Assembly (NCBI GenBank): GCA_020744425.1
Contig: JAGMUV010000011.1
Span: 1,550,001 to 1,614,000 of the forward strand
Origin: Dactylonectria macrodidyma
Lineage: Eukaryota > Ascomycota > Sordariomycetes > Hypocreales > Nectriaceae
Direction of reading: 5' to 3'
DNA length: 64,000 nucleotides
This document shows positions 1 through 11,048 of this stretch, piece by piece (within the stretch, counting starts at the first letter, position 1; each line of letters opens with the position of its first letter). The position numbers were made by a program, and so were the translations under genes. The notes under the pieces were generated by a model that made no database searches, had not been told where the DNA came from, and saw nothing but the letters and a program-made list of their open reading frames with translations.

Positions 1-289
1 TTTCCATGACCCAGCAAACGTCCTTCTTTCGATCTTGATTATTCAACACCATTTGACATGGCCCATGGACGACTCGTTCAGTTGGCGTAAAATGGCCAAC
101 TTGCTGTGACATGGCTTGATTTCTATAACTTGAGGGCTGGATTAGGGGTAGATAATCCTCCGAGGCAGCAGCGAGGCTCGCTGAGACAACCGTGGCTTCG
201 AAGTACTCGGACGAAGATTAAATGCATACAGGCCCTCCCGCAGCTCCTTACACTCTTGATGCGATTGAATATGACAGCCATTTCGACGA

Positions 290-1043
290 TCATGCATCCG
301 CAGCCTCGTCCGACGGTACGCTATCCTCCTCCCTTTCCCAGATCCACCGGTCTCTAGGGATCACTATGAGTCGCGGTATAGATGACATGGATGGATTGCA
401 CGACTTACAAGCATTGGTAGGCTGATAACACCAGCGCAATCACACCCGCAAGTCTTGAGAAGCCAACCGCCACCCAGCCAACAATCCCAACGTAAGCAAC
501 CATAGCTAAGGACAAAAACAAGAAGGCAGCCACCAACAACAAGTGTAGGGCCACGGACGAGATAATCCCGATCCTATCCCATCTTCTCTGCCACTCGATG
601 TCGAGCTTGCCACCGGCCCTCTCGCGATAAACAGTGCGTATGCTAGAGCTATATCCAGCCACGGCGATAGCGAGAGTGAAGCACATCCATGCAATCCTAA
701 GAAAGGCTCGCACGGTTGTGAGCCTGTATGGTGGCGGGTCCGGCTTCCAGATGTCGATTGGATCCGTCATCTGGCCGATAATGACGGCGAACGTGGAAGC
801 ACCAAAGATAGAAATCGTCAAGATGAATGAGATGAATATCTGAAAATCCTCGACGGCTCTCTTGACTTGGGCGTCCGAACCAGCAACCGCGGCTGCAGCC
901 CCCGACACGCGGACGTTTGTGACGCTCGCCGAGTCGGAGAGGTTCGGCGCAGCAGTCGCTCTAGGTGTGGCGGTCGCTGCGGCGCGAGGCTTGACATGCT
1001 GTACCTCCACGTCTAAGGCTGTCCCTGCCGCTGCTATTGACAT
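290..1043 (-). CDS. small membrane protein of unknown function, two exons
   Basis: A 232-residue protein. Exon 1 is 1043..409 and exon 2 is 353..290, with a 55-nt intron (donor GTAAGT at 408, acceptor CTAG at 354). Splicing joins the phases and adds a short acidic tail before TGA at 292-290. The N-terminus is Ala/Thr-rich and looks cytosolic (residues 1-60). Three or four hydrophobic segments follow, around residues 68-88, 112-130, 155-180 and 185-205. No enzyme motif is visible. The family is not recognised; similar short fungal proteins are annotated only as hypothetical membrane proteins. The start is the first ATG of a long open frame with no in-frame ATG further upstream. Confidence 0.65.
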
Positions 1044-2119
1044 GGTGTGATAGATTCAATAGTCTGTACACGGGAGACAAGAACGCGAGGTCTGACGTGA
1101 AGAGATGTAGTTGCGAGGAGCGTCATGTGAGAACCCGGACGTGACAGGCTGGCAGAAACAAAGCTCTCAGCCGCATCGGTAGTCTAATAAATACCCAACT
1201 TTCGGGGCAGGCTCCGCGTAGGAAGACTTGATAATCAATCCAAGATTTAGTAGCGACCCTCGTTCGGCCCAAGGAACATATTTAGGTACAGTATTAGTCA
1301 GTAGTCTTGACATTTCCCAGTACGGCCCATATCCAAAACAGACAACTTGATCCATCTACAACTTTCTCAACGCCTAGGTTTATAATGGATTACACCAAAG
1401 GCTTGGGAAATGGGCTTGTTGGAATAAACCAGGCCAAAAACCGAGACTTGACGCACAAGAAAAGTAATAGATACCAGAGCCATACAATTTCGCCATTTTC
1501 TAATTGGGTATTTTAAGTTTGAATGAGCACTTTAACGGCGGAGTCATGATGTAGAGCACAGCTCATTAGTAGACCCTTTGCCACGACGGACCCGGTAACC
1601 AAGCCTTGCTACGCCTAAACCATGAACGGGAGATATTGCCTCAAGCCCGTGAGGATCGAGATTGAGGTCGCGAGGGCCGAAGTCGCGACACCGAAGTCGC
1701 GGCATGATCAAGGGTCCTACGGCTTCGGCTTCGGCTTCAATCTTGGCCCAAAGACCGACGCTTTAGTCTCAATCTAAAGGCCGATGGCTCAGTCTTAATC
1801 TAAAGACCGATGCCTCTGGCTTTCTCTAAAAGCCGATGGTTCTTTATTGATGGGCATGGGCTTGAGTCCTCCTTGGCTAGAGATGTGATGTTAATGCTTG
1901 GCCTAATGGATCACTCCGGAAGGCTAGCCCGATTAAACTTAGCTGGTATGCATGGGCGATACGATTATAAGGCCAAGCCACTCGAGTATCCCCTCATGCT
2001 CGGACTTTTCTCCTTCACCGACGACCGAATCCTTGACAGATCTCAGGCTGCAGGCCGTATTTTAGAAGCAGCGTTACGTTTGGCTTACGGAAATGGTGCC
2101 ATCCGAGAACAAGGACACC
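1044..2119. other. intergenic stretch without a supported gene
   Basis: About 1.1 kb between the membrane protein and the first SDR. Several short open frames exist, the longest at 1810-2145, but none has a recognisable motif and that one overlaps the start of the SDR in another frame. The only structure seen is the degenerate tandem repeat listed separately. Confidence 0.5.
1741..1850. repeat. degenerate ~27-bp tandem repeat, about four copies
   Basis: Four imperfect units share a core like AATCTAAAGRCCGATG, at about 1745, 1770, 1797 and 1824. They are preceded by a triple GGCTTC hexamer at 1730-1748 and a repeated GAAGTCGCG near 1679-1700. The units have diverged from one another. This could be a minisatellite or the edge of a decayed element. 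Confidence 0.5.
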
Positions 2120-2952
2120 ATGGACGTTCTCATCACGGGGGCTAACAGAGGTATTCTCCCCCATTCTTGCGCAGTTTATAGGGCTGATTGTCGCCTAAGG
2201 GATTGGAAAGGCCCTGTTCAAGGCTTTCGCCAGTAGGCCCAATCACACTGTAATTGCCGGCGTACGGGACCCTGGCAGCGAAAGTTCGAAAGTGCTCCAG
2301 TCCCTGACTTTTGGACGGGGCAGCAGAGCCATACTGGTCAAGATCGATAGTGCCTCCGAGGCAGATTTCCCTAAGGCTGTGGAAACTCTCAGATCGCAGT
2401 ACAGCGTTGAGAAGCTAGACCTAGTCATTGCCAACGCCGGCATCTCGAAGTACTTTGGAAAGGCGAGCGTGACCCCGGTTCAGGAAATGATGGATCATTT
2501 CACAATCAACGCCGTTGGTCCCCTCCTCCTATTCCAGGCGACATCCTCTCTGCTGTCGGCATCACCCGCTCCAAAGTTTGTCACCATCTCGTCTGGCGCT
2601 GGGAGTATTGGGGGCATGGATAAACTGCCGGTTGAGAATACGGCCTATGGTTCATCCAAAACAGCGTTGAACTTCATCACTAGAAGGATTCACTTCGAGA
2701 ACTCGCATTTGATCGCATTTTCTATCAATCCTGGCTGGCTGCAGACAGAGGTATGTTTCCTACAATGCCATAGGAACCCGCGCTGACTATCGATAGCTGG
2801 GCAATCATGCAGCTCAGAGCTCGGGAATGTCAGAGGCTCCGGTTGCGGTGGAAGATGGCGTAAATGGCATAGTGAACGTCATTGACAAATCAACGAGAGA
2901 AGAGACATCGGGAAGGTTTTTGTCTTGGGATGAACAGGAACTTCCGTGGTAA
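2120..2952 (+). CDS. short-chain dehydrogenase/reductase (nor-1-like ketoreductase family)
   Basis: Exons 2120..2150, 2200..2750 and 2797..2952 encode 245 residues. The introns are 49 and 46 nt with clean GT/AG ends. The N-terminus has the nucleotide-binding motif TGANRGIG (split by intron 1). NAG follows near residue 95 and the catalytic Tyr-x3-Lys is in AYGSSKTAL. The C-terminus PGWLQTE is typical of classical SDRs related to fungal norsolorinic-acid ketoreductases, which reduce ketones or aldehydes with NADPH in the cytosol. The true substrate cannot be read from sequence. An in-frame ATG at 2093 would add nine residues; 2120 was preferred for its ACC context. No secondary-metabolite backbone gene lies nearby, so the nor-1 similarity need not mean toxin synthesis. 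Confidence 0.85.
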
Positions 2953-3133
2953 TGGTGAATGAAGGAGTAAACCTTGTTCATTGAGACATTCTAGTTATGA
3001 GTATGATATGACCTGATTTTGAAAAAAGTTTCTGCCGCCATAAAGCCGACAAAGCTTCAATGCCCTCATTTATCTGCCAGCTTGAGGAAACAAGATACCA
3101 CCCCAAATTCTACGAGCCGCTGACTGACGCTGC

Positions 3134-3451
3134 TCAGGACAGAACCTCACCCAGCAGGAAAATTGCCTGCTTGTTGCTGAAATTCGACACATCTCTCATA
3201 ATGTCCGCCACCTCTGGTCCAGCGAAGGCCGTCTTGACTTGGTCCGCGTTGTCCCAGTTGACAACTGATCCAAAGGCGTAAGGGGAAGGTGAACCATCCA
3301 ATCCGTCGATGAACTTTGTGGCTGACCAACTGATGACACCGTATTTGCCCCAACGCTCCTGGATCATGGGCATGTGCTTTGTGAGGTAGTAGTCGATGTC
3401 GTATTTGGCGTCAGGCTCATTGGGGAAGACGACGGTGACGGTGAAGGCCAT
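3134..3451 (-). CDS. EthD-domain protein
   Basis: A single-exon 105-residue protein. The length and pattern fit the EthD family of small dimeric alpha/beta-barrel proteins: an early beta strand ending in [10 protein letters not shown], the conserved [13 protein letters not shown] helix at residues 25-36, and a C-terminal segment around [15 protein letters not shown]. Family members include decarboxylase- or dehydratase-like enzymes and accessory proteins in polyketide and ether-degradation pathways; the function here is unknown. The start is the internal ATG at 3451, because upstream codons of the open frame are low-complexity UTR-like sequence (a T run and basic codons). It is convergent with the SDR upstream. 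Confidence 0.85.
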   Translation of the reverse strand: MAFTVTVVFPNEPDAKYDIDYYLTKHMPMIQERWGKYGVISWSATKFIDGLDGSPSPYAFGSVVNWDNADQVKTAFAGPEVADIMRDVSNFSNKQAIFLLGEVLS

Positions 3452-3938
3452 TTTGGATGTAATGAAATGACGAGATTTTTTTTTTCCGATGAGAGGAGGA
3501 GTTTTGTGAGGTGAATGAGGCTGGATAGCGAGTTGTGCAATGTGCGCTGTAGGCAAGAAGTTGTTGTGAATGGTCGACAAGGTTGGTAGAGGTTTATATC
3601 AACTTACTTCTCGGAGACGCCGATCAAGTTGGTTGGCCCTGGGCCACTTGGCTACATGGTTCCTGCTTTAAGTCCGACGGTGATAATTGACCCACAAACG
3701 ATCTATTTCGGCGTTATGAGATAGTTTGACTAGTCAAAGTCAATGTCTGAATCGTGCAGCGATGCATCTGAAGCATGGCGGCCCTCCGCAGCTGCCTGAC
3801 TCTCAAAACCTTAATGTATAAGAACGATCGCCATTCTGGTCTTGAATTCGAGGGAATCATAGTACTCTGCAAAGAGACACCTTGATTACCATACAATTTG
3901 AATCTCTAGCCACTAGCGTTAAGCGCACTCGACCTACC
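3452..3938. other. divergent intergenic region
   Basis: About 490 bp between the divergently transcribed EthD gene and DJ-1/PfpI gene, so it should hold both promoters. A 10-T run sits just upstream of the EthD ATG. No other gene or clear regulatory element was recognised. Confidence 0.5.
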
Positions 3939-4706
3939 ATGCCTACCAAGCCGCAGTTGCTCGTTGTCCTCACATCTCAGGATGTTCTCCCCACGCGGGA
4001 TAACATGAAGACTGGCTGGTATCTTCCAGAGCTAGTCCACCCCTACAACGATCTCATCTCTCATGTCGACCTCACCCTGGCTTCCCCCAAGGGAGGCGAA
4101 GCCCCAATTGATCCCTACTCTATCGAGGACTCCAAGAATGACGAGGCATGCCAAAAGTTCTTGAGAGAGAAGGAAGGCTTGTGGAAAAACACCACAAACC
4201 TCGAGAGTTTTCTGGGCCGGTCCTCCGAATATGTGGGCATCTTTTTCGTCGGAGGTCATGGCCGTGAGTCAACTTCTGCCCTTTTGCCTTGTTAAGACTC
4301 TAACGCATCCACGATAGCCATGATCGACCTCGCAGTGGACAGCACGTCTCACGCATTGATTCGGGAGTTCTACGAGTCTGGGAAGATTGTCTCGGCGGTC
4401 TGCCACGGGCCTGCAGCCCTGGTCAATGTCAAGCTCTCCGATGGGACGTACATGGTGAAGGGCCAGACAGTGACGGGATTTTCCAACGCGGAGGAAGATG
4501 CGTATCAGTTCACCGATGCGATGCCTTTCTTACTCGAGGATGAGCTGCGCAATCATGGTGGAGAGTATGTGAAGGCGGACCAGCCGTTTGGCGTCAAGGT
4601 GGTCGTCAGTGGCAAGACTGGGAACCTTGTGACTGGACAGAATCCTCCCAGTGCTGGAGCCATCGGCAAAACATTGGTGGAGGTGATTCAGAAGCGTCAA
4701 TCTTAA
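3939..4706 (+). CDS. DJ-1/PfpI family protein (Hsp31-like glyoxalase III type)
   Basis: Exons 3939..4263 and 4318..4706 encode 237 residues; the 54-nt intron starts GTGAGT and splits the codon after GGHG. The class I glutamine-amidotransferase-like fold is evident. GGHGPM carries the oxyanion/nucleophile-facing loop, and AVCHGPAAL at about residues 144-152 carries the nucleophile-elbow Cys followed by His. The ~237-residue length matches fungal Hsp31-like proteins, which convert methylglyoxal to lactate without glutathione or act as stress chaperones. Location is probably cytosolic, as no signal peptide is seen. The gene looks intact. Substrate assignment is from family knowledge only. Confidence 0.9.
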
Positions 4707-5200
4707 GCGATGGAAGGAGAGGTCCGTTTCATTGTTTCGGACTTAAACCGCCTAGCCCTGTGTTGTTTAGTCAAAATGAGCTACTGAACACGTACAGTAT
4801 GTGTGCATTGAGTCCCATGCATGCCATTGAACCTTATATTTATTTACGGTGCATTTTCCCACCAAGCTAATCGGGCTAGCGTTCCGGAGCTGTGACGTTG
4901 TTCTGAGAAACCATGCTACATTCAGGAAAGGACCCACGCCACGCAGACTAATGAGTTGGTCGAGTCTCTTCTGCTCAAGATTCCAGGGGACGAACCCTTT
5001 ATTTCTCCCCAGGAATGAGGTGGTCCAAGCTCCGGATGGCCTTCCCTTTCCGATATACCTAGGGTGGTTTCCCTTCCATCTCGGCCGTTTATCATCGTCC
5101 TCGATCAACCCACTTTGGCTACCCTCCTGCATCATTTGTTGGATACCATTCGCTACCAGGTGCTAGCTACATCGACGAGAAAGGGCCCCAGCCAAGTATC
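4707..5200. other. intergenic, promoter of the Zn2Cys6 gene
   Basis: About 490 bp. Open frames on both strands overlap each other and have no motif. Nothing beyond a presumed promoter was recognised. Confidence 0.5.
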
Positions 5201-6708
5201 ATGGTCAACAAAGGTCGCCCTTCAAAGGACTGTCTCCCATGTAGGAAGCGGAAGCTGCAGGTATAACGTGGCTGACCCTCTGGCCCCACCATCCCTGTGG
5301 CCACCTTCATACCAGAAGTTCGCTGACGGAGATATTACAGTGCGACCTGAAGCTTGAAAGTTGCGGTCAGTGTCAGAGAGCCAACATCTCATGCCACGGA
5401 TATCGGAATCTCCAGGACCTAGCCTTCCGCGACGAGACGCATGTAGCCAAGCACAAGGTCTTGACCCGCTTGGGGCGTAATCCCCCCGCAGCATCTGCTG
5501 TGTCCCTGCCAATAAGCCACCTAGAATTGAACATGGGTACACGCTGTCGAGAGACCTTCTTCTTATTGTACGTCACTGGGCTTTCGCGCAGCTGTACGTC
5601 TCTCGTACCCCTGTATGCCCAAGCCTCGGCCAACGGACATCTCGCGTGCAGTGTTGACGCAGTGAGTCTGGCCTTTACAGCAGTTCAAACCGAGAGCCAA
5701 GAAGTTATGCGATTGGCAAACAAGAGGTACGTGACAGCCATTCAGGGACTGGGCAAAGCTTTGCGAGACTGTCAGGCGATGAAGAGCGACGAGACTCTGC
5801 AATCGGTCTTGCTGCTTGACGCATACGAGAAGTTATCCAGCCGCGAAGCTCACAGACCGCCTTCATGGATGAGCCACATCCAAGGAGCAATGTCGCTGAT
5901 AGAAGCGCGTGGAACCGTCAATTTCTCCAACCCAATCGCCCGCCAACTTGTCAGAACCGTGGTGAAAACACTAACCATCACTTGCGGAGCCGCCAAGGTC
6001 TCCGTTCCCGAGTCCATACTGTGGCTACGCAGAGAGCTTGATGTCTTTAATACGGATATTAAATGGGACTTTATGGGCATACTATCTGACATTGTGAACT
6101 TGAGAGCCGATGTCCATCACAACCGAGGCGGCGGTGGGATTTGGGCTATTGAGAAGGCAAAGGGGATTGATCAAAGTCTAGCAAGTTTGGAGCAAAAGCT
6201 GGAGGAGTTCTCGAAGCCCGTACCTGTCGTTGCGACCATCAGCACTTGGCCAGGGCTTCTCGACGGACAGTACGACGTCTATCCGAACCACTATGCAACG
6301 CAGGTTTGGAACACTTTGAGGACAATGCGTCTAGAGATGAACGATATCATCACAAACGATCCTCGGGGGTCCGAAACTGGTGCTTTCGAAACCATCAAGC
6401 GGATTTCGCGGCAAATTTGCCACGCGGTGCCTCAGTTCATCCTTCCAGGGGCCAGGCCAGAGAATACAGAGCCCTTTTCACCGATGCAGAAGCTACAGTG
6501 CAGGGTTCTGCTAGCACCACTCTACCTCTCTGCCCAGCTCTCAACAGACAGGCACATGCGTGAGTGGATCTGCAGTTCAATGGACTACATGGCCGAGAAG
6601 GGGAATATGCGGGTAGCCAAAGACGTCGCGGATCTGCTTAGGACAAGGTCAGACGCCGATTCTTGGACTGTTTGGGCGATGACAGGGTGCTATGCAATGG
6701 CTGCATGA
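5201..6708 (+). CDS. Zn2Cys6 fungal transcription factor
   Basis: Exons 5201..5260 and 5341..6708 encode 475 residues. The 80-nt intron falls inside the zinc cluster, a common position in this family. The binuclear cluster is at residues 14-37: CLPCRKRKLQC, then six residues, then CGQCQRANISC, giving Cys-x2-Cys-x6-Cys-x6-Cys-x2-Cys-x6-Cys. GRPSKD precedes it. The rest resembles the long helical middle domain (fungal-specific TF domain 2 type). The protein should bind CGG-containing sites as a nuclear regulator. It lies upstream of and in the same direction as the SDR at 7113, which may be a target; this is inference. The frame is intact. Confidence 0.88.
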
Positions 6709-7112
6709 GAGCAGACGAGTTATTGCATGAGTAGCCTCGGCCTTCGGTGGTATTTCAAGTGCCGCGCCGAATGCCGTATGGCTGCTAGGACACTCGCGTC
6801 TGCATGGTTATTGTCACCGCATCCGGCATGTACGGGAAGTCTCGTCACCATCACCCAAGACGTGGCCAGAACGCCCGCAACAAGTTCAAACGGCCCACGG
6901 GCAGCCCACTAAGGTTTTGGAAGGCTAGCCTGTTAAGCAACTTTGGGATAGCACAATCGTCAGATAAATTATCGCTGAGTAATTCTCAAGCCACACTCTG
7001 CTCTTGTATAAAAGACAGACACCATCCATTCCACCTGCACGCACATTGGGTGATCAGTGAGAATTCTTTAGTTTACTCCCCCTATTACTGAAAGCTCCCG
7101 CCACTATTGACC
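6709..7112. other. intergenic, promoter of the downstream SDR
   Basis: About 400 bp. It contains a consensus TATA box at 7007, about 100 bp before the SDR ATG, and pyrimidine-rich stretches near 7020-7050. No gene was seen. Confidence 0.55.
7007..7013 (+). promoter_or_regulatory. TATA box of the SDR gene at 7113
   Basis: TATAAAA lies 100 bp upstream of the ATG, followed by C/T-rich sequence suited to a fungal transcription start. Confidence rests on consensus and position only. Confidence 0.5.
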
Positions 7113-8014
7113 ATGTCCTCTCCATACAAGCGTGTTCTTCTTGTTGGCGCCACGTCTGGGATAGGAGCTGCATTGGCGGACAGATTCATCCTCGAAGGTA
7201 GCAAAGTCATTGCCGTTGGGCGGCGCCAGGACAGACTCGATGCTTTTGTCGAAAAGCATGGCCCAGAAAAGGCCAGTGGCGTACGATACGACGTCACAGA
7301 TACAGCTGGGCTGAGCGCTTTCGTCAATGGGTACGGCAACTCGTTAATGCATCTTTTTTTTTTGCCGCAATACTGATGTTCGATCGCAGAATTGTCGAGC
7401 AGTATCCCGATCTTGACTGCGTCTTCCTCAATTCCGGAACACAAAGCCAAGTGCGGCTGTCCAACCCTACCGATGTAGATCTAGATGCCTTTCATCAAGA
7501 AGTGAGCACCAACTTCAACAGGCTTGTGGACCTATCCATAAAGTTTCTCCCCCATCTGCAAAAGAAGCCCTCTCCAAACGCCCTAATTATCACCGGAAGC
7601 CTACTCGCACACATTCCCGCCGTCACTATGCCCGCATATTCTGCCTCGAAAGCGGCATTGACCGCTTACGTCGACTGTCTGCGCCGACAGAACGTGGGAT
7701 CTCCTACAAAGATCATTGAAGTTTGGCCTCCAGTTGTGCAGAGTAAGTTGCCCTTCATAGGACCCCTCTTTCACCGCATGAGATGAAACTGACCATTCGT
7801 AGCCGAGCTTCACGACTACATGGGACAAGGCCGGGGCCGGTCATTTGGTATGCCTGTTACGGAGTTCGTTGAAAAGGCGTGGCCTCAACTTGCGGTTGGT
7901 GTAGAGCACGTCGTCATTGGAGCAATTGGGTCGGAAGAGAACTTTTCGGGAAGTATCAAGACTCGCAAAGAGTTGTTTGAAATGTTGTCTGGGACCTTGT
8001 TGGCTCACTTCTAG
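7113..8014 (+). CDS. short-chain dehydrogenase/reductase (DltE/YMR226c-like)
   Basis: Exons 7113..7330, 7390..7742 and 7803..8014 encode 260 residues. The introns are 59 nt (with a nine-T run) and 60 nt (donor GTAAGT). The Rossmann motif GATSGIGAAL is at about residues 11-20, and VGRRQDRL follows the second strand, a basic pattern favouring NADP(H). LNSG stands in for the usual NAG, and PAYSASKAAL carries the catalytic Tyr and Lys near residue 160. Length and motifs fit classical NADP-dependent serine/3-hydroxyacid-type or carbonyl-reducing SDRs. The substrate is unknown. It sits downstream of the Zn2Cys6 gene with its own TATA box. Confidence 0.88.
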
Positions 8015-8219
8015 CCGCGATTGTTATTCGTAACCCATTGGTTAGCAGAACATTGAGGTAGAGGCAATCCTTTAAAAGACGCGTTTACTATACTGGCCCG
8101 GATATGAGATAATCTATGCCTATTTCGGGGTCTATTTGGGTATAATTATATTAAAAGACTGACTGTTAGGTAGGTAAAGTCCTTGGAGGTTTTGTTTTCA
8201 TCTTCATTGCTGCGATCAA

Positions 8220-11048
8220 ATGCCCAAGTGACCCAGTCCTGGATGCAACTCTCGGGATGTCTGCACCTGGTCTTTTCACCGGTGCCTGGAAGAAGTCGAG
8301 TTTGGCGATCGTGACGGCTTCTTATATTGCGGCTGCGGCCGGGCTCAGTTCAATCGTGTAGGCTTCAACTGCCAGAAGACGACACATCCACCAGGGAAAT
8401 ATCCCCACTTCGAGCGTCGGCGCCTGCATCAACTGCTTCTCAGCCTGCTTAGGCCGCGCGAGGTCAACATCCTCATCTTGGGAGAGACGGGCGTTGGCAA
8501 GTCGACTTTTGTTAATGCCTTCATCAACTACCTTACCTTTTCGTCGCTGGACGAAGCATTGAGCGCGGATACGCTCCACTGGATCATCCCTTGCTACTTC
8601 ACCCACCAGCAACATGATGCTCGCGAGCGGCTCGTCTCGCAAACCATCACCGTCAGGAATGACGACGATGAGCACGACGGTTCTGGGGGGCAAAGTGCCA
8701 CGCAACAGGCTACTATATATCCTCTCTACTTCAAGGATACACTCATCAGGTTCATCGATACGCCCGGCATCGGTGACACACGTGGTCTCGACCAGGATAG
8801 AGACAACATGGCCAACATCCTCTCGGTGCTCCGCAACTATATCGATCTACACGGCATCATCATCCTCCTTAAGCCCAACAACGCCCGCCTCAGCGTCATG
8901 TTTCACTTTTGCGTGAAAGAGCTCTTAACTCATCTCCGTCGCAGCGCAGCCGAGAACATGTTCTTTGGTTTCACCAACACTCGGGGTTCCAATTTCACGC
9001 CTGGGGACATCTTCAAGCCGCTCGAAACTCTGCTGTCAGAGTACAACGACGTGATCCCAGGACTCTATAGGTCCAACGTGTACTGTTTCGATTCAGAGAG
9101 CTTCCGCTACCTCGCGGCCCGCAAAAGGAACATCGACATGGGCAACATCGACGATTACCGACGCAGCTGGGACCATTTCTCAAGCGAGGCCGGCCGGTTG
9201 ATCAAACACTTCCGGCAGCTCAACCCTCACAACACGCAGCGCACGCTCAGCTTGAACGAGACACGGCACCTGATTCTCAAGCTTACGGCGCCGATGCAGC
9301 AAATCCCAGTCGCCATCGTCGACACCATCACCTAGAGCGAGAAGCAGATCCTGGAACTCCGCGACACGGAGATCGACGGGGAGGAGCTTAAGAAGAAGCT
9401 GCAGATAAAGAAGACGTCGGTGTCAGGTCGTCAGCTCACCAAGCCCAAGACGGTGTGTGCACATGAGAAGTGTGTGGAAGTCGTCTTCGACGCCGCAAAG
9501 GGAGAGGAGGTGAAGCTGCGGAAGAATCTTTGTAAGTGCTGAGCCCCAAATCCTTATGGCCCTGAATATTGCGGCTTGATTCTCGTCTAGAGCGGTCAGT
9601 TTTGGTTGCATCTTGCTCATACGCGACCGTCCTCCACAGGTCACAATCCCTACTGCCCCACAAACGTCCCTGTTGGCCGCGTAGGCACGCCCAAGCTCAA
9701 GGGCTGTGCCGCTTTTGACGGCGAGAAATGCCGCGTGTGCGGCCACAACTGGAAGGGTCACGAACACATCATGGTCGAGTACAGCAGCACTAACACGACC
9801 ACGGTCGATGCGGCAGCGCAGCGCGAGCTCGAGGAGACGGGCGATGTCGCCACTGCCAAGAAGACGATCCAGAACCAGCGCAAGCAGATCGGCGAGCTCA
9901 AACACGAGCACGAGGTGATTCAGAAAGCAGCAGCTCGCTTCAGTATATACCTGAAAAGCAACAGCATCAAGCACTACAACGACGCCACGGTCGAGTACCT
10001 TGAGCACCTGATCAAGGACGAGAAGATCAAGGCCCGACGCGCAGGCAGGCCCAACGCGCGGCTCGAGCAGCTCGAGAAGGACCTCGACTCGTACCGCAAG
10101 TTCATCGACGCCATGCAGAGCGGCAAGCAGTGGAATCGGAACCACCGTCCACTCAATGAGGCTGGCGTGGCGAACGTGGTGCAGTCGCTGTATAACTTGC
10201 CGCATTACGGGACCGATCTTAAGAGGCTCGCGCAGGTCGTGGACAGCGCATACGAGGCCAACTTCCGTGAGCGTCCGTACCGTATCGGTCGAAAGCAACA
10301 GTGGAGGGAGGATGATCATGTAGGTGGAGGGCATCCTGATATGTCCAGCTCGCTCTGGGGCCAAGTGACGGGTGTTGCGAGAGTGGCTGCGTCGTCGATG
10401 GGCAAGCGGCCGACTTCAGCTTTCTACCCGTCCCCCCAGCCGTATAGAAGCATGATAAACGATGTAGAACATAAACAGGGGGCCAGCAGTCGTTCCGCCG
10501 GTGGCAGGTTTGCCTCGAGCGCTGGCTTCTTTAGTTCGAACCTCGGATCATCTTCCAAGAGCCCATCAAACTTCACCAGCGAGAATCCATGGGCCGCCAG
10601 CGGCAGCAACCCGAACCGCCGTGCATCTTATACGCCGTCTCCAGCACCACCAGCGAGCACGGCCGCCGGCCCGACTCACAAGAGGAGCATGAGCTGGCGG
10701 CCCAAGGAAAAGGAAAATGGAGAAACATTGCCCCAACTATCGCCCTTCCATGACAGCCAAGCTGAAGACGACGACTTCTGGCCCGCCCCTGGCTCTAACG
10801 ACAAACCAAAGGCCCCTATTCAGAGCATCTCGGGCTGGGATGCCAACGCGGGGCCGAGTAAAAATCCCCAGCGGGCTTCCAATCTCTCTCATAGCACCAT
10901 GAGGCTATATCAAGTCAATGCATCCTGCAGATATATCCACGTCATCGTGTCCAACAGTACCCCATGGCTTCACCTCGCAGTCCATACGAGACGAACCACC
11001 AGAAGGCAAGTAAACGAACCTCCCGACACATTGGCCAGATCTACTTGA
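8220..11048 (+). pseudogene. large P-loop G-domain protein gene interrupted by in-frame stops
   Basis: One long coding frame runs through exon 8220(?)..9531 and exon 9640..11048, joined by a 108-nt intron that restores a Cys codon (C-HNPYC). The N-terminal region has a Cys-rich patch (YCGCGRAQFNRVGFNCQ). The Walker A/G1 motif GETGVGKST is at about 8481 and G3 DTPGIGDTRG at about 8757. Past the intron come paired Cys (CRVCGHNWKGHEH), a charged coiled coil (about 9820-10110) and a low-complexity tail. This matches a fungal family of uncharacterised AIG1/septin-like GTPases. TAG at 9333-9335 interrupts the frame, yet coding continues in the same phase to the intron donor. TGA at 8229-8231 lies three codons after an in-frame ATG at 8220, but that 5' end may instead be an intron. 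The 3' end past about 10880 is also uncertain and may have a further intron. Confidence 0.7.

Noticed and set aside
1810..2145. 111-codon open frame before the first SDR
   Set aside because: It overlaps the SDR start in another frame, has no motif and includes repeat-derived sequence.
2120..8014. Secondary-metabolite cluster suggested by a nor-1-like SDR, EthD protein, Zn2Cys6 regulator and second SDR
   Set aside because: No PKS, NRPS, terpene synthase, P450 or other backbone or tailoring enzyme was found in the window; these families are also common outside clusters.
9423..10364. Long minus-strand frame opposite the G-domain gene
   Set aside because: A shadow of the coding strand. The plus strand has clear motifs and splice structure; the minus frame has none.
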